DNA of 64,000 nt from Flavobacterium quisquiliarum (lineage in GTDB: Bacteria > Bacteroidota > Bacteroidia > Flavobacteriales > Flavobacteriaceae): contig NZ_WWEM01000012.1 of the NCBI RefSeq assembly GCF_019308285.1, positions 1-64,000 on the forward strand, written 5' to 3'. Shown piece by piece: positions 16,275 to 25,142 of the stretch. Made by a program: the position numbers and the translations under genes. Position 1 is the stretch's first letter, and the number at the start of each line of letters is the position of its first letter. Under the pieces are notes generated by a model. That model saw only the letters and a list, made by a program, of their open reading frames with translations. It ran no database searches and was not told the origin of the DNA.

Positions 16275-17846
16275 ATGAGTTTGAGAAAAAAAATTAAATT
16301 TCGTAGTAAGAATTTTATTGCGTTCACAATCCTAGCTTTAGGAATAATTACAGCTCAGAATACTGCAGCTCAGCAGAATGCTAAAAATGGAAAGCCAAAC
16401 ATTCTTATTATCTTGGGGGATGATATAGGATGGTTTAATCCAAGCTGCTATAACCATGGTATGATGCGTTATAAAACCCCAAACATTGATAGGATAGCTA
16501 AAGAGGGCGCATTGTTTACAGACTGGTATGGACAGCAAAGCTGTACAGCAGGTCGTGCTGCCTTAATTACTGGTCAATCGCCTATACGTACGGGGCTGAC
16601 CAAGGTTGGAATGCCTGGTGCGGATATAGGTCTGCGTGCAGAAGATCCTACCATTGCAGAATACATGAAGGTATTAGGATATGCCACAGGACAATTTGGA
16701 AAAAACCATTTGGGCGACAAAGATGAATTTCTCCCTACAAATCACGGCTTCGATGAATTTTTTGGAAATTTATATCACCTGAATGCCGAAGAAGAGCCAG
16801 AGCGGGCAGATTATCCTAAAGATCCCGCATTCATTAAAAAATTTGGTCCAAGGGGAGTTATTCGTTCAACAGCAGGCGGTAAAATAGAAGATACTGGACC
16901 ATTGACTAAAAAAAGGATGGAGACTGTAGATGAAGAATTTACTTCAGCTGCGGTGGATTTTATTGATAGACAAGTGAAGTCTGGCAAACCATTTTTCTGT
17001 TATTATAATTCAACCCGAATGCATTTGTTTACCCATTTGAGTCCAAAATACGATGGTAAAACTGGATTGGGAATATCCGCAGATGGTATGACAGAACATG
17101 ACGATAACGTAGGGGTATTATTAAAAAAACTGGACGATTTAGGAATAACTGACAATACTATCGTTGTGTATACAACCGATAATGGAGCTGAGATCTTAAG
17201 CTGGCCTGATGGAGGTGTAACTCCTTTTCGAGGTGAAAAAGCCACAAACTGGGAAGGCGGTTTCCGTGTACCAACTTTGATCCGCTGGCCTGGGGCGATC
17301 AAACCAAATACAGTTTATAATGATATTTTTGCGCATGAAGATCTTCTTCCTACATTATGCGCTGCTGCTGGTGACCCCGATGTTGTCCGTAAAACCCTTA
17401 CCGGATATAAACTTGCAAATAAGACAGTAAAAGTTTATTTGGATGGTTACAACATGCTGCCTTTCTTTAAAGGCGAGATGAAAGAATGTCCGCGTAAAGA
17501 ATTTGTTTATTGGAGTGATGATGGTGATTTATTTGCTATTAGATACGACCGTTGGAAAATAGTCTTTGTCCAGCAGGAACATGAGGGTTTGGATATTTGG
17601 GCCAAGGGTTTTACCAAGCTCCGGGTTCCAATGGTTTATGATATTTTTGGAGATCCTTTTGAACGTGCTAATACCTCAATATATTGGAGTGCATGGCAGG
17701 TAGAGCATGCTCCTTTCATCTACCTATCACAGGCCTTAGCATCCAGATGGTTAAAATCATTCAAGGATTTTCCTCCAAGGCAGAAACCAGCTACATTCAA
17801 TCTGACTGAAATAATGGATAAATTGAATGAGCCAACAAGAAATTGA
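16275..17846 (+). CDS. Exported arylsulfatase (S1 sulfatase family)
   Basis: 523 aa with a signal peptide ending near AAQQ (about residue 33). The N-terminal metal-binding stretch PNILIILGDDIGW is followed by SCTAGRAALITGQ, in which C90 is the residue converted to formylglycine. The motif is CxAxR rather than the common CxPxR. GKNHLGD and DNTIVVYTTDNGAE supply further metal and sulfate ligands. It removes sulfate from an organic ester in the periplasm; the substrate is not inferable. It stands alone, without a polysaccharide-utilisation locus. Confidence 0.93.
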   Translation: MSLRKKIKFRSKNFIAFTILALGIITAQNTAAQQNAKNGKPNILIILGDDIGWFNPSCYNHGMMRYKTPNIDRIAKEGALFTDWYGQQSCTAGRAALITGQSPIRTGLTKVGMPGADIGLRAEDPTIAEYMKVLGYATGQFGKNHLGDKDEFLPTNHGFDEFFGNLYHLNAEEEPERADYPKDPAFIKKFGPRGVIRSTAGGKIEDTGPLTKKRMETVDEEFTSAAVDFIDRQVKSGKPFFCYYNSTRMHLFTHLSPKYDGKTGLGISADGMTEHDDNVGVLLKKLDDLGITDNTIVVYTTDNGAEILSWPDGGVTPFRGEKATNWEGGFRVPTLIRWPGAIKPNTVYNDIFAHEDLLPTLCAAAGDPDVVRKTLTGYKLANKTVKVYLDGYNMLPFFKGEMKECPRKEFVYWSDDGDLFAIRYDRWKIVFVQQEHEGLDIWAKGFTKLRVPMVYDIFGDPFERANTSIYWSAWQVEHAPFIYLSQALASRWLKSFKDFPPRQKPATFNLTEIMDKLNEPTRN

Positions 17847-17877
17847 TATTTAAAATTCGATATAAAATTATTTAGTT

Positions 17878-17918
17878 CAAGACTGTACAAAGCTCATTTG
17901 GCAGTCTTGTTTATTTTT
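17878..17918 (+). terminator. Intrinsic terminator of the sulfatase gene
   Basis: CAAGACTG pairs with CAGTCTTG across a 16-nt loop and is followed by a T-rich tract. Confidence 0.7.
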
Positions 17919-18074
17919 TATCCGTAGCTGCCTCCGTTCTTGCTAAAAAAATTAATGCGTTTTTTAAAGATATTTTACTATTCTAAGTTTTATGGTAAAT
18001 TGTGGCACTTAATTTATTAAAGGTTTGCACTTTTGAACCAAATTAAAACATATGCTTTAACTATTTTAACATTT

Positions 18075-18249
18075 AACCCTTACGATACATACAAACCGCT
18101 TCCAAATAGAAATTCAAAATAATTATCTTACAAATTCACTTGAAAATAAGCCAATTTCTTTAAATCTTGCATAAAATGATTTGTAATTTGTATCGTAGAG
18201 GTCACTACATTCAAAATGCGCCAATTGAAGACAATTGGCGCATTTTTTT
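18075..18249 (+). ncRNA. Putative structured small RNA, copy E
   Basis: Body as in C and F, with the most informative closing stem. TACGATACA (18081-18089) pairs perfectly with TGTATCGTA (18189-18197), whereas copies B and D have CAGGACA/TGTCCTG, so both sides changed together. The core GCCAATTTCTTTAAATC is exact and a GTCAC box follows. The terminator stem (18216-18244) has the same GCGCCAATTG and AAGA loop as A and C. It lies between convergent sulfatase and AraC genes. Confidence 0.68.
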
Positions 18250-18267
18250 ATGCATAAACTCACCACC

Positions 18268-19182
18268 TTAATTAATATTAATTTTTATTTTTCCTCTATA
18301 CTCATTGGGTGTTTGCCCTAATTTCTGCTTAAAAAGTTTAGAAAAATGAGATGCACTTTTAAAGCCTAACTCATAAGCTACTTCACTTATGGATCTGTTA
18401 GGATCAGCAACTTTTTGTTTAGCAATGTTTAAAATAACATTCTGTATATACTCCTGAGCAGATTTTCCTGTTTCTTTTTTTATCAAATCACCAAAATAAT
18501 TTGCAGACAAAAAAAGTTGAGATGCGCAATACTGTACTGTTGGCAACCCTAATTTTAAAGGTAAATTATTCTGATAATAATTTCGAAGTAAATCTTCAAA
18601 TCGTTCTAAAACACCATAGTTCATTTTTTCACGTGTTATAAACTGACGGTCATAAAAACGAATACAGTAACTAAGCAGCAATTCTATCGCTGCAATAATT
18701 ACACGTTTACTATGATTATCTATAGGCCTCTCAATTTCTTCTTTTACTTTAGCAAAACAATCCAATATAGCAGCCTGTTCGTTTAATGATAAATGCAATG
18801 CTTCTTTCATATCGTAATTGAAAAAACTGTATTCAGATAGGTTCTTTCCTAAAGTTGTTCTGTGAAGAAAATCTGGATGAAAAGCCAAAGCATACCCCAT
18901 AGGCTGATGCAGTTGTTCAGAATCATCCAGGGTAATTACCTGTCCTGGAGAAAAAAACAATAATGTGCCTTCATTATAATCATAAGAGCTGCGTCCATAA
19001 CCTAGAGATCCGCAATGTCTATCTTTGAATATAATTGCGTAAATACCCATGTACATCTTTTTGACAGAACTTTTAGGTGCCTTAGATAAATCAATGATAC
19101 TTACTAATGGATGCAAAGTTTGTTGTCCTCCATAATCATTATATTTTTCAACACTGTCGAAATTTGCTTCTTTTTCATCCAT
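18268..19182 (-). CDS. AraC-family activator, paralogue 1 of 3
   Basis: 304 aa. The N-terminal sensor shares signature stretches with the proteins at 32085 and 42697: QTLHPLVSIIDLSKAP, CGSLGYGRSSYDYNEGTLLF and FFSPGQVI. The C-terminal AraC domain contains LSANYFGDLIKKETGKSAQE and ISEVAYELGFKSASHFSKLF. Its promoter has an exact TACATTTG box (minus strand, 19207-19214). It is divergent from the SDR-AKR operon, whose promoter carries the shared activator box. Confidence 0.93.
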   Translation of the reverse strand: MDEKEANFDSVEKYNDYGGQQTLHPLVSIIDLSKAPKSSVKKMYMGIYAIIFKDRHCGSLGYGRSSYDYNEGTLLFFSPGQVITLDDSEQLHQPMGYALAFHPDFLHRTTLGKNLSEYSFFNYDMKEALHLSLNEQAAILDCFAKVKEEIERPIDNHSKRVIIAAIELLLSYCIRFYDRQFITREKMNYGVLERFEDLLRNYYQNNLPLKLGLPTVQYCASQLFLSANYFGDLIKKETGKSAQEYIQNVILNIAKQKVADPNRSISEVAYELGFKSASHFSKLFKQKLGQTPNEYRGKIKININ

Positions 19183-19263
19183 CGTACAATTATTTAAATC
19201 TAATCACAAATGTATCAATTAGATAAAACATCTCATTGCCTATACTCGAAAAACAGTAAAACA

Positions 19264-19290
19264 GGACAGTAATCAAGTAATCTGTATAAG
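19264..19290 (+). promoter_or_regulatory. AraC activator box 1 (SDR-AKR operon)
   Basis: Fits GG-N3-GTAA-N4-GTAAT-N3-TATAAG. It ends 20 nt before the TAATTTTG -7 box at 19311-19318, so the activator would overlap the -33 region. Confidence 0.75.
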
Positions 19291-19310
19291 GCATACCTTT
19301 TATTATGCTC

Positions 19311-19318
19311 TAATTTTG
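19311..19318 (+). promoter_or_regulatory. -7 box of the SDR-AKR operon
   Basis: TAATTTTG, consensus TAnnTTTG, 39 nt upstream of the SDR start. Confidence 0.65.
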
Positions 19319-19357
19319 CATTTATAAAATATGACATATAATAAAACAACATAAATC

Positions 19358-20119
19358 ATGATTTACAATTTTGAGAGTAAGGTAGTTCTTATTACAGGTG
19401 CGGCCTCAGGAATAGGGCTGGAAACTGCAAGGTTATTTGCAAAAGCTGGTGCTGCTGTTACAATGGCAGACTTAAACTTTGGAGCTGTTTCAACGGCGGC
19501 AGAATCATTAATTCAAGATGGTTTTAAGGCACTTGCTATCCATTGTGATGTTACGAACGAAGAACAAGTCGCATTGATGGTGCAAAATACCGTTTCTAAA
19601 TTTGGCAGACTTGATTTTGCCTACAACAATGCAGGAATGCATGTTCCTGTGGCAGAAACTGCGGATGCGCTTTCTACGGATTTTGATAAAGCAATTGCCA
19701 TAAATCTAAAAGGCATCTGGCTATGCATGAAATATGAATTACAGCAGATGCGCAAACAAGAGAATGGAGCCATTGTAAACTGCTCTTCACAAAGCGGTGT
19801 AGTTGGCACTGCAAATCTTGGTGCTTATACTGCAGCTAAACATGGCGTTATTGGACTGACTAAAGCATCGGCACTAGAATACGCCGCGAGAGGTATTCGT
19901 ATTAATTGTATTTGCCCTGGAACCAGTGATACGCCGATGGTCGCTGATGCAGTTGGTGATCATCCAGAGCATATGGATTCCATTATAAGTTCTATACCAC
20001 TGGGAAGAATGGGCAAGGCTGAAGAAATAGCAGGAACCGTACTATGGTTATGCAGCCCCTCTGCAGGTTTCATGATTGGACAAGCTGTAACACCTGACGG
20101 GGGGTATACCATAAAATAA
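19358..20119 (+). CDS. Short-chain dehydrogenase/reductase
   Basis: 253 aa classical SDR. TGAASGIG at about residues 12-19 binds NAD(P), NNAGM is the structural motif, and the catalytic Y157-x3-K161 is in YTAAKHG, preceded by NCSSQSG. The C-terminal GGYTIK end is typical of glucose-dehydrogenase-like SDRs. No signal peptide, so cytoplasmic. First gene of an operon with a small cysteine-rich exported protein and a Tat-signal AKR; driven from AraC box 1. A related SDR lies at 40514. Confidence 0.93.
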   Translation: MIYNFESKVVLITGAASGIGLETARLFAKAGAAVTMADLNFGAVSTAAESLIQDGFKALAIHCDVTNEEQVALMVQNTVSKFGRLDFAYNNAGMHVPVAETADALSTDFDKAIAINLKGIWLCMKYELQQMRKQENGAIVNCSSQSGVVGTANLGAYTAAKHGVIGLTKASALEYAARGIRINCICPGTSDTPMVADAVGDHPEHMDSIISSIPLGRMGKAEEIAGTVLWLCSPSAGFMIGQAVTPDGGYTIK

Positions 20120-20155
20120 TAAAGTATTATGATTTTAGCCCACAAAATAAAAATT

Positions 20156-20599
20156 ATGAAAAAAATATTTTGTTTCTGTTTTTCACTTTTCTTCCTGATC
20201 ACTGCTCATTTTTCATACTCCCAGCAAAGCAAGGTAAAGAAAAATATAGAACAGCTGGTGCGTAATGCAAAGATTAAAAATGGTCATGTTGACCTGAAAG
20301 CACAAAAAGCTATTTATATTGAAATTCCAACAAGAGGTGGATATCTAGAATTTAAAGCTGATAGTTATAAAGAAATTGTAGCCCTTTTAAAAGAAGTTTT
20401 GATTCAATATAAGCGTGAATTTGCTTTTAAATCAAATCTAACACACTCGCCAAACTGTAAATGGAATGCTATACCCAATGCACATCCTTCTACGGCACAG
20501 TACCGCTATTGCCAATATTCAGATGTTTTGTGTTATTGGCAGACCTCTAATTGTGCTATTTGTTGTGACAATGAAGAGCCTCCAGTTAAAAAGAAATGA
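20156..20599 (+). CDS. Small exported cysteine-rich protein of unknown function
   Basis: 147 aa from the ATG at 20156, chosen because it begins a proper signal peptide (MKKIFCFCFSLFFLITA, cleavage near SYSQ). The frame is also open to 20129. The last third has seven cysteines (NCKWN, YRYCQYSDVLCYW, SNCAICCDNEEPP), which could bind metal or form disulphides. The middle is basic and helical. I do not recognise the family. It sits between SDR and AKR genes in one operon. Confidence 0.75.
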   Translation: MKKIFCFCFSLFFLITAHFSYSQQSKVKKNIEQLVRNAKIKNGHVDLKAQKAIYIEIPTRGGYLEFKADSYKEIVALLKEVLIQYKREFAFKSNLTHSPNCKWNAIPNAHPSTAQYRYCQYSDVLCYWQTSNCAICCDNEEPPVKKK

Positions 20600-20632
20600 G
20601 TTGAAAATTAAATATTAATAAAATATGGAATT

Positions 20633-21688
20633 ATGACAAACCGAAGAGATTTTTTAAAAAAAACAGGTCTTGCCTCGGGAGCTTTGGCGATTTCCGGTGT
20701 TTTTACCAAATTGACAGCTTCAGAAAACAGAATTAAAAACAATACTATTATGGAAAATAATAATCCCATAACTTCAGCAAAATCGCCATTAGTTAAACTC
20801 AACAACGGTCTAGATATGCCGTTGCTGGGGGTCGGCTCATTTGCGCTGCCTACCATTCAGGCTGCCGATGATATCAGTTTTGCTCTTAAAAATGGTTACA
20901 GACTTGTAGATACGGCTTCTAATTATGGAAATGAGAAAGAAGTTGGCCAAGGTATAGCCCGCAGCGGCGTTAACCGCTCAGAGCTTTTTATCACAACTAA
21001 ACTATGGATTGAAGATTTTGGTTATGATAATGCTCTGAAGGCATTTGATAAGAGTTTGAAATTACTAGGCGTGGAATACCTTGATTTATACCTGCTGCAC
21101 TGGCCGGTTCCTACAGATTTTGAAAAAACAATAGAAGCATATAAAGCCTTAGAGAAACTTTACGCAGACAAACGAATACGCGCTATTGGAGTAAGTAATT
21201 TTACACAGGATCATTTAACCCGTTTAATGGATAAAACAATAATTGTACCTGCCGTTAACCAGATTGAATTACATCCATATCATAACCAAAAGTTGTTAAG
21301 AGAATTTCATGATAAAAATGGAATTAAAACGCAATCATGGTCGCCAATAGGTGGAATCTTTACAAATGGAATGGTAAATCCAACTGATCCACTAAGACTG
21401 CTGCAGGATTTTACTATAGTAAAATTGGCAGAAAAGTACAAAAAATTTACGTCACAAATTGTTTTACGTTGGCAGATTCAAAATGGATTAATCGCAATCC
21501 CAAAGTCTCAGCACTATGAGCGCCTTTTAGGTAATATTGATATTTTTGATTTTGAACTTAGTATTGAAGATATGACTGTAATTGACAATCTTGACCGTAA
21601 TCTTCGCGGTGGTCCGCAACCTGAATATTTTAACATTCCTTTATTCAAGCAGTTAATTTCAAAAAGGGGGCAAAAGCTTCAACAATAG
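20633..21688 (+). CDS. Aldo/keto reductase with Tat-type signal
   Basis: 351 aa. The N-terminus MTNRRDFLKKTGLASGALAI has a twin-arginine motif and hydrophobic run, so export in folded form is likely. The AKR barrel follows, with the catalytic set visible: Asp and Tyr in VDTASNYGNE, Lys in ITTKLW and His in LLHWPV. The C-terminal IPKSQHYERLLGNIDIFDF binds the NADPH phosphate. An exported NADPH enzyme would need its cofactor loaded before transport, which is unusual. Last gene of the AraC box 1 operon; a cytoplasmic relative lies at 37265. Confidence 0.92.
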   Translation: MTNRRDFLKKTGLASGALAISGVFTKLTASENRIKNNTIMENNNPITSAKSPLVKLNNGLDMPLLGVGSFALPTIQAADDISFALKNGYRLVDTASNYGNEKEVGQGIARSGVNRSELFITTKLWIEDFGYDNALKAFDKSLKLLGVEYLDLYLLHWPVPTDFEKTIEAYKALEKLYADKRIRAIGVSNFTQDHLTRLMDKTIIVPAVNQIELHPYHNQKLLREFHDKNGIKTQSWSPIGGIFTNGMVNPTDPLRLLQDFTIVKLAEKYKKFTSQIVLRWQIQNGLIAIPKSQHYERLLGNIDIFDFELSIEDMTVIDNLDRNLRGGPQPEYFNIPLFKQLISKRGQKLQQ

Positions 21689-21950
21689 AGGAATTTTCAC
21701 AAGAGAAATAGATCAATTTTTTAACTTCAGAGTAACAACATTTAATAAGTTAAATTGATTTTTTTATATCGAAAATTAGCAAAATTAACCATCGTCTTTT
21801 GATCTGAATAATCTCCAGATTATTATATAACTTTACAATAAATTAATTCGTTTTTTTTAAATTATACTAAATTTTATTGTCTTGAATTCTATCAAAAACT
21901 ATTGACTCCAAATAAATTAAATTGCATCTGTTTTAACATTTTTAACTTTT

Positions 21951-22116
21951 AACCTCTACCACACAAATAAACCACTTCTTGAATTTTTTAAAGGTATTTT
22001 CTTATAAATTTACTTGAAAATAGGCTAATTTCTTTAAATCCTGCATAAAATTTGTGTGAATTTGTATCGTAGAGGTCACCAAAAAAGACAACTATTATAT
22101 AGTTGTCTTTTTTTTA
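21951..22116 (+). ncRNA. Putative structured small RNA, copy F
   Basis: Body as in C and E. CCTCTAC (21953-21959) pairs with GTAGAGG (22069-22075); further inner pairs are partly lost. The core reads GGCTAATTTCTTTAAATC. The terminator is AAAGACAACTAT with ATAGTTGTCTTT (22084-22110) and a T run, resembling copy B. A TAACTTTT box precedes it. The downstream 43 nt are shared with copy B and run into a transposase remnant. Confidence 0.62.
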
Positions 22117-22188
22117 TGCTCTAATATATATTTATTTTTCAAGCCTTTACAACCAAACATTCTGTCGATCAGGTTTAAAAGTTGGGGA

Positions 22189-22308
22189 TTATTCAAAAAG
22201 ATTTGATAATCGGAAGAGAAAAAAATCTATTTTTCTTACTTCTTTAAATGCTTTTATTTTTGCATTAAAGGATTCTGCAGGAGCACTTGTGCTAAATTGA
22301 AATAGATT
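22189..22308 (-). pseudogene. Remnant of an ISL3-type (ISAon1-like) transposase, C-terminus
   Basis: The minus strand encodes STSAPAESFNAKIKAFK, then VRKIDFFLFRLSNLFE and a stop. This matches the end of ISL3-family transposases of Bacteroidota, whose catalytic glutamate lies in the AESFNAKIK motif. About five residues usually found after AFK (RSQFRG-like) are deleted and everything upstream is gone, so it is a dead fragment. It abuts repeat copy F and the end of an S41 peptidase gene. Confidence 0.75.
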
Positions 22309-22355
22309 TAGTTGAGATTGATAACTTTAATTTCTAAATTTAGTTTCGTTGTTAT

Positions 22356-23852
22356 TTATTGTTTTTTCAGCCTTGTAAAATCCTGGATATATAAACCTTT
22401 GGCAGTATTTGTAGGATTGAATGCAGTAAGATTGTCAATTATTAAGGGCAAAGAAGGATTGTTTGATTTTGCTGTGGTTCTTATAGTTTGGCCCGTAATT
22501 AATTCGAGAGCTTTATTCAAATAAGGATCTTTTATATTTCCAAATTCAACCAGATTTAAGAAAGTGCTATATGGATTAATTTCGTAATCAGGTTCAATAT
22601 TCGCTGGATTTGCGTCTTTGTCTTTGTTGTAATATGAAAAAGTAATGGGTTGCAATTGCCATTTGTGTTTAGTATTTCGATTGGAATAGGATATATAATC
22701 ATAAGCAGGAGAATCGTATAGTGTGTTTGAGCCTACAAATTTGCCCACGGTTTCTTCGCCTATTGTGATTACATTAATGTATTTTTTTAGACATTGTATG
22801 GTGAGCTCGCTGGCGGAAGCGGTTTGAAAACTCACCAGCACATATATTTTTGTCAAAGCAAGACTGTTTATACTTTCTTCTCTCAGAAAAGTTGGTTCGT
22901 TATCAACCAAGTTAAAAATGTTTACTTTTTCGGAAAGATTTTCATAGCCGTCTTCACTATTATGTTTATTATTGAAGTCTAAATAAATATATGGTTTATT
23001 GGTAAAACTGCCATTAATCATTTGAGCCAGAGCAACTGCCGTTTCTAATGAACCACCTCCATTGTATCTTAAATCTAAAACCAATTCGTTAATTCCATCC
23101 GATTTCATTTTAGCAAAAGCCGCATTGAGTTCGTCATTATAATCGGATTTGAAAGCATTAAAAACCAGATAACCAATGTTTTTTGCTCCATATACTTTCT
23201 TTTCGTAATAAGCAACCGGGTTCTCATCAATATCAGCTTTTGTTACAGTTACAGTTCCTGTTTTATCTGTGGTTACTAAACTACTGCTTGTAAATTGCAC
23301 ACTTGCTGCCAGGGTAATAGTGACTTGTGTATTTTCTAGCTGGTCATAATTACTTGCAGTAAGCTGGTTTCCATTTATTCTTGTAATTACGTCGCCTCTT
23401 TTCAATCCCGCTAAAGCTGCTGGTGAGCCAGGTACAATGTAGTTAATTAAAGCTACCATATTTGTATTGGATGCGTCTTTAGGATAAATTGCATAACTAA
23501 AACCACCTTTTTTTTCGACTTCTGCAATTTTTGAAACCCGCACTATCTCATTACTATTTTCAATCCAAGAAAATCTATCGACAGTTCCTCTTTGATATAG
23601 GAGTGAATAAAAAAGCGCATCGGGAGTTTTTCCGTTAATAAGATTGTTATATGCTGCGGTAGAAGCGATTTTGCTGTCAGACAAATCGGCAACATTGGGT
23701 TGCCAGTAGTACCAAGAATTCATAGCTTTCCAAACAAAGTTGTTAATCTCGTCTGACTCGGTACTTGTATTTTCATTAGAACCAGAATCCTTACTGCAAG
23801 CTGTAAAAACCAATCCTATAAGGAATGTCTTAACAATATATTTTAATTTCAT
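22356..23852 (-). CDS. S41 peptidase lipoprotein with PDZ domain
   Basis: 498 aa. A lipobox (VFTACS) gives a lipid-anchored N-terminus with Cys19. Residues about 115-205 form a PDZ-like domain (PGSPAALAGLKRGDVITRIN). The S41 domain follows with VLDLRYNGGGSLETA, nucleophile region FQTASASELT (S346 by alignment to E. coli Tsp) and a general-base lysine in GEETVGKFVG. It would cleave or bind protein C-termini at the cell envelope. Single gene, convergent with repeat copy F. Confidence 0.92.
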   Translation of the reverse strand: MKLKYIVKTFLIGLVFTACSKDSGSNENTSTESDEINNFVWKAMNSWYYWQPNVADLSDSKIASTAAYNNLINGKTPDALFYSLLYQRGTVDRFSWIENSNEIVRVSKIAEVEKKGGFSYAIYPKDASNTNMVALINYIVPGSPAALAGLKRGDVITRINGNQLTASNYDQLENTQVTITLAASVQFTSSSLVTTDKTGTVTVTKADIDENPVAYYEKKVYGAKNIGYLVFNAFKSDYNDELNAAFAKMKSDGINELVLDLRYNGGGSLETAVALAQMINGSFTNKPYIYLDFNNKHNSEDGYENLSEKVNIFNLVDNEPTFLREESINSLALTKIYVLVSFQTASASELTIQCLKKYINVITIGEETVGKFVGSNTLYDSPAYDYISYSNRNTKHKWQLQPITFSYYNKDKDANPANIEPDYEINPYSTFLNLVEFGNIKDPYLNKALELITGQTIRTTAKSNNPSLPLIIDNLTAFNPTNTAKGLYIQDFTRLKKQ

Positions 23853-23907
23853 TATTTTTTCAATCGTTTAATTTAAGTTAAATTTGTGGGTGTAAAACGC
23901 TAAAAGT

Positions 23908-24288
23908 ATGAAAAATAGTATTCCTAAATCCTTCTTTTTATTATTTTATTTTGGACTTTTTTTTCTTTTTTCCTGTTCCGCACAACTTTTAGATATTAAA
24001 AACCAGACATATAAAAGTTATAACAGGAATAGTGAGAGAGGATATGTAGTTAGTTTTGAATTAAATGATACTGCTGTTGTTCCTAAATCGATTGTGATTA
24101 ATGGTATTGTTCAGGATATATCCAAAGCAAATAAAACAGGACATACTTACGAGGTAAATGTGATTGCACAAACTACCATAATTCATAATTACGAGGTAAA
24201 ATTAGATAAAAGAGAAAACGGAATTTATTTTGAGAAAAATTCAAATATATTTTTTCAACCTGTAAAATTCAAATTAATCACAGATTAA
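23908..24288 (+). CDS. Hypothetical lipoprotein
   Basis: 126 aa with a hydrophobic N-terminus and lipobox-like LFSCSA. The mature part is rich in alternating beta-type residues (RGYVVSFELNDTAVVPKSIVINGIVQD), suggesting a small beta-sandwich. It is divergent from the S41 lipoprotein 55 bases away, so the two may be coregulated. I do not recognise the family. Confidence 0.65.
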   Translation: MKNSIPKSFFLLFYFGLFFLFSCSAQLLDIKNQTYKSYNRNSERGYVVSFELNDTAVVPKSIVINGIVQDISKANKTGHTYEVNVIAQTTIIHNYEVKLDKRENGIYFEKNSNIFFQPVKFKLITD

Positions 24289-24470
24289 TTGAAAAGTTCA
24301 ATCGAACCCGTTGGGTGTAATATTACAAACATCAGTTCTGTTTTTTTTTGTGGAGAGTAACGGAATAAAAAATGTATCAAAAATCTTTAATAATAATTCC
24401 AATATTGTACTTAATACATTTTTCATCACAAAAGCTAAGTAAAATTTCAAATAACTAAGCCATCGCGGCA

Positions 24471-24923
24471 CTATCCATACATATTTTTTATCTCAGACAT
24501 AACAAAGGTACTTTGGGTACTCCCTATGCTTTCAACTGATCCCAATTTATTAAATACAAAATCCTGATAATGCTTCATATCTTTGGCGGAGACTTTCATT
24601 AAAAAATCGTAATCTCCTGAAATATTGTAACATTCCACAACTTCTTCTATTTTCATAATATCACTAACAAACTGGTTCCCAATATTACGATCGTGCTGTT
24701 TAAGTTTGATATTACAGAAAACAATGAAACCTCTATTTAATTTTTCTGCATCAAGCAGGGCAATATATTTTTTAATATAACCATTGTTTTCTAATCTTTT
24801 AATTCGCTCAAAAACAGGCGATGCCGAAAGATTTACCATTTTAGCTAGCTCTTTTACAGTGTATTTAGAATTATCGTGTAGTATATTTAATAACTGAAGA
24901 TCAATATCATCTATTTGTTCCAT
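24471..24923 (-). CDS. Lrp/AsnC-family transcriptional regulator
   Basis: 150 aa. An N-terminal helix-turn-helix (DIDLQLLNILHDNSKYTVKE, LAKMVNLSASPVFERIKRLE) is followed by the RAM ligand-binding domain (DRNIGNQFVSDIMKIEEVVE, CYNISGDYDFLMKV). Such regulators usually sense amino acids. The mesX-mesD-transporter operon lies next upstream on the same strand, 219 bases away, so methionine-related control is plausible but unproven. Confidence 0.93.
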   Translation of the reverse strand: MEQIDDIDLQLLNILHDNSKYTVKELAKMVNLSASPVFERIKRLENNGYIKKYIALLDAEKLNRGFIVFCNIKLKQHDRNIGNQFVSDIMKIEEVVECYNISGDYDFLMKVSAKDMKHYQDFVFNKLGSVESIGSTQSTFVMSEIKNMYG

Positions 24924-25142
24924 AGAATAATTTGGTTTAATTTATTTCGAATTCAGAATAAAATTCTTCAAATATAATCAAAAACAATACAAAAATCTTA
25001 TTTTACGCAAGTTAAAAACATAACATACTGTAACGTTTATCTTCACAGTATAAAAATCTAAAAAGCACTATTTTATAGCGGGAACGTTATTCTTGATACC
25101 TTTTACAGAAAAAAAGATAAATTGCCACGCCATAAATAAAAA

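Noticed and set aside
2554..22116. Repeat family as integron attC sites
   Set aside because: Copies separate single genes, but genes lie in both orientations, each copy has its own terminator, no integrase is present and the ends do not form paired core-site boxes.
2554..22116. Repeat family as retron msr-msd RNA
   Set aside because: No reverse transcriptase is encoded anywhere in the window.
22103..22300. Plus-strand 65-codon open frame
   Set aside because: It is the shadow of the minus-strand transposase remnant and overlaps the terminator of copy F.
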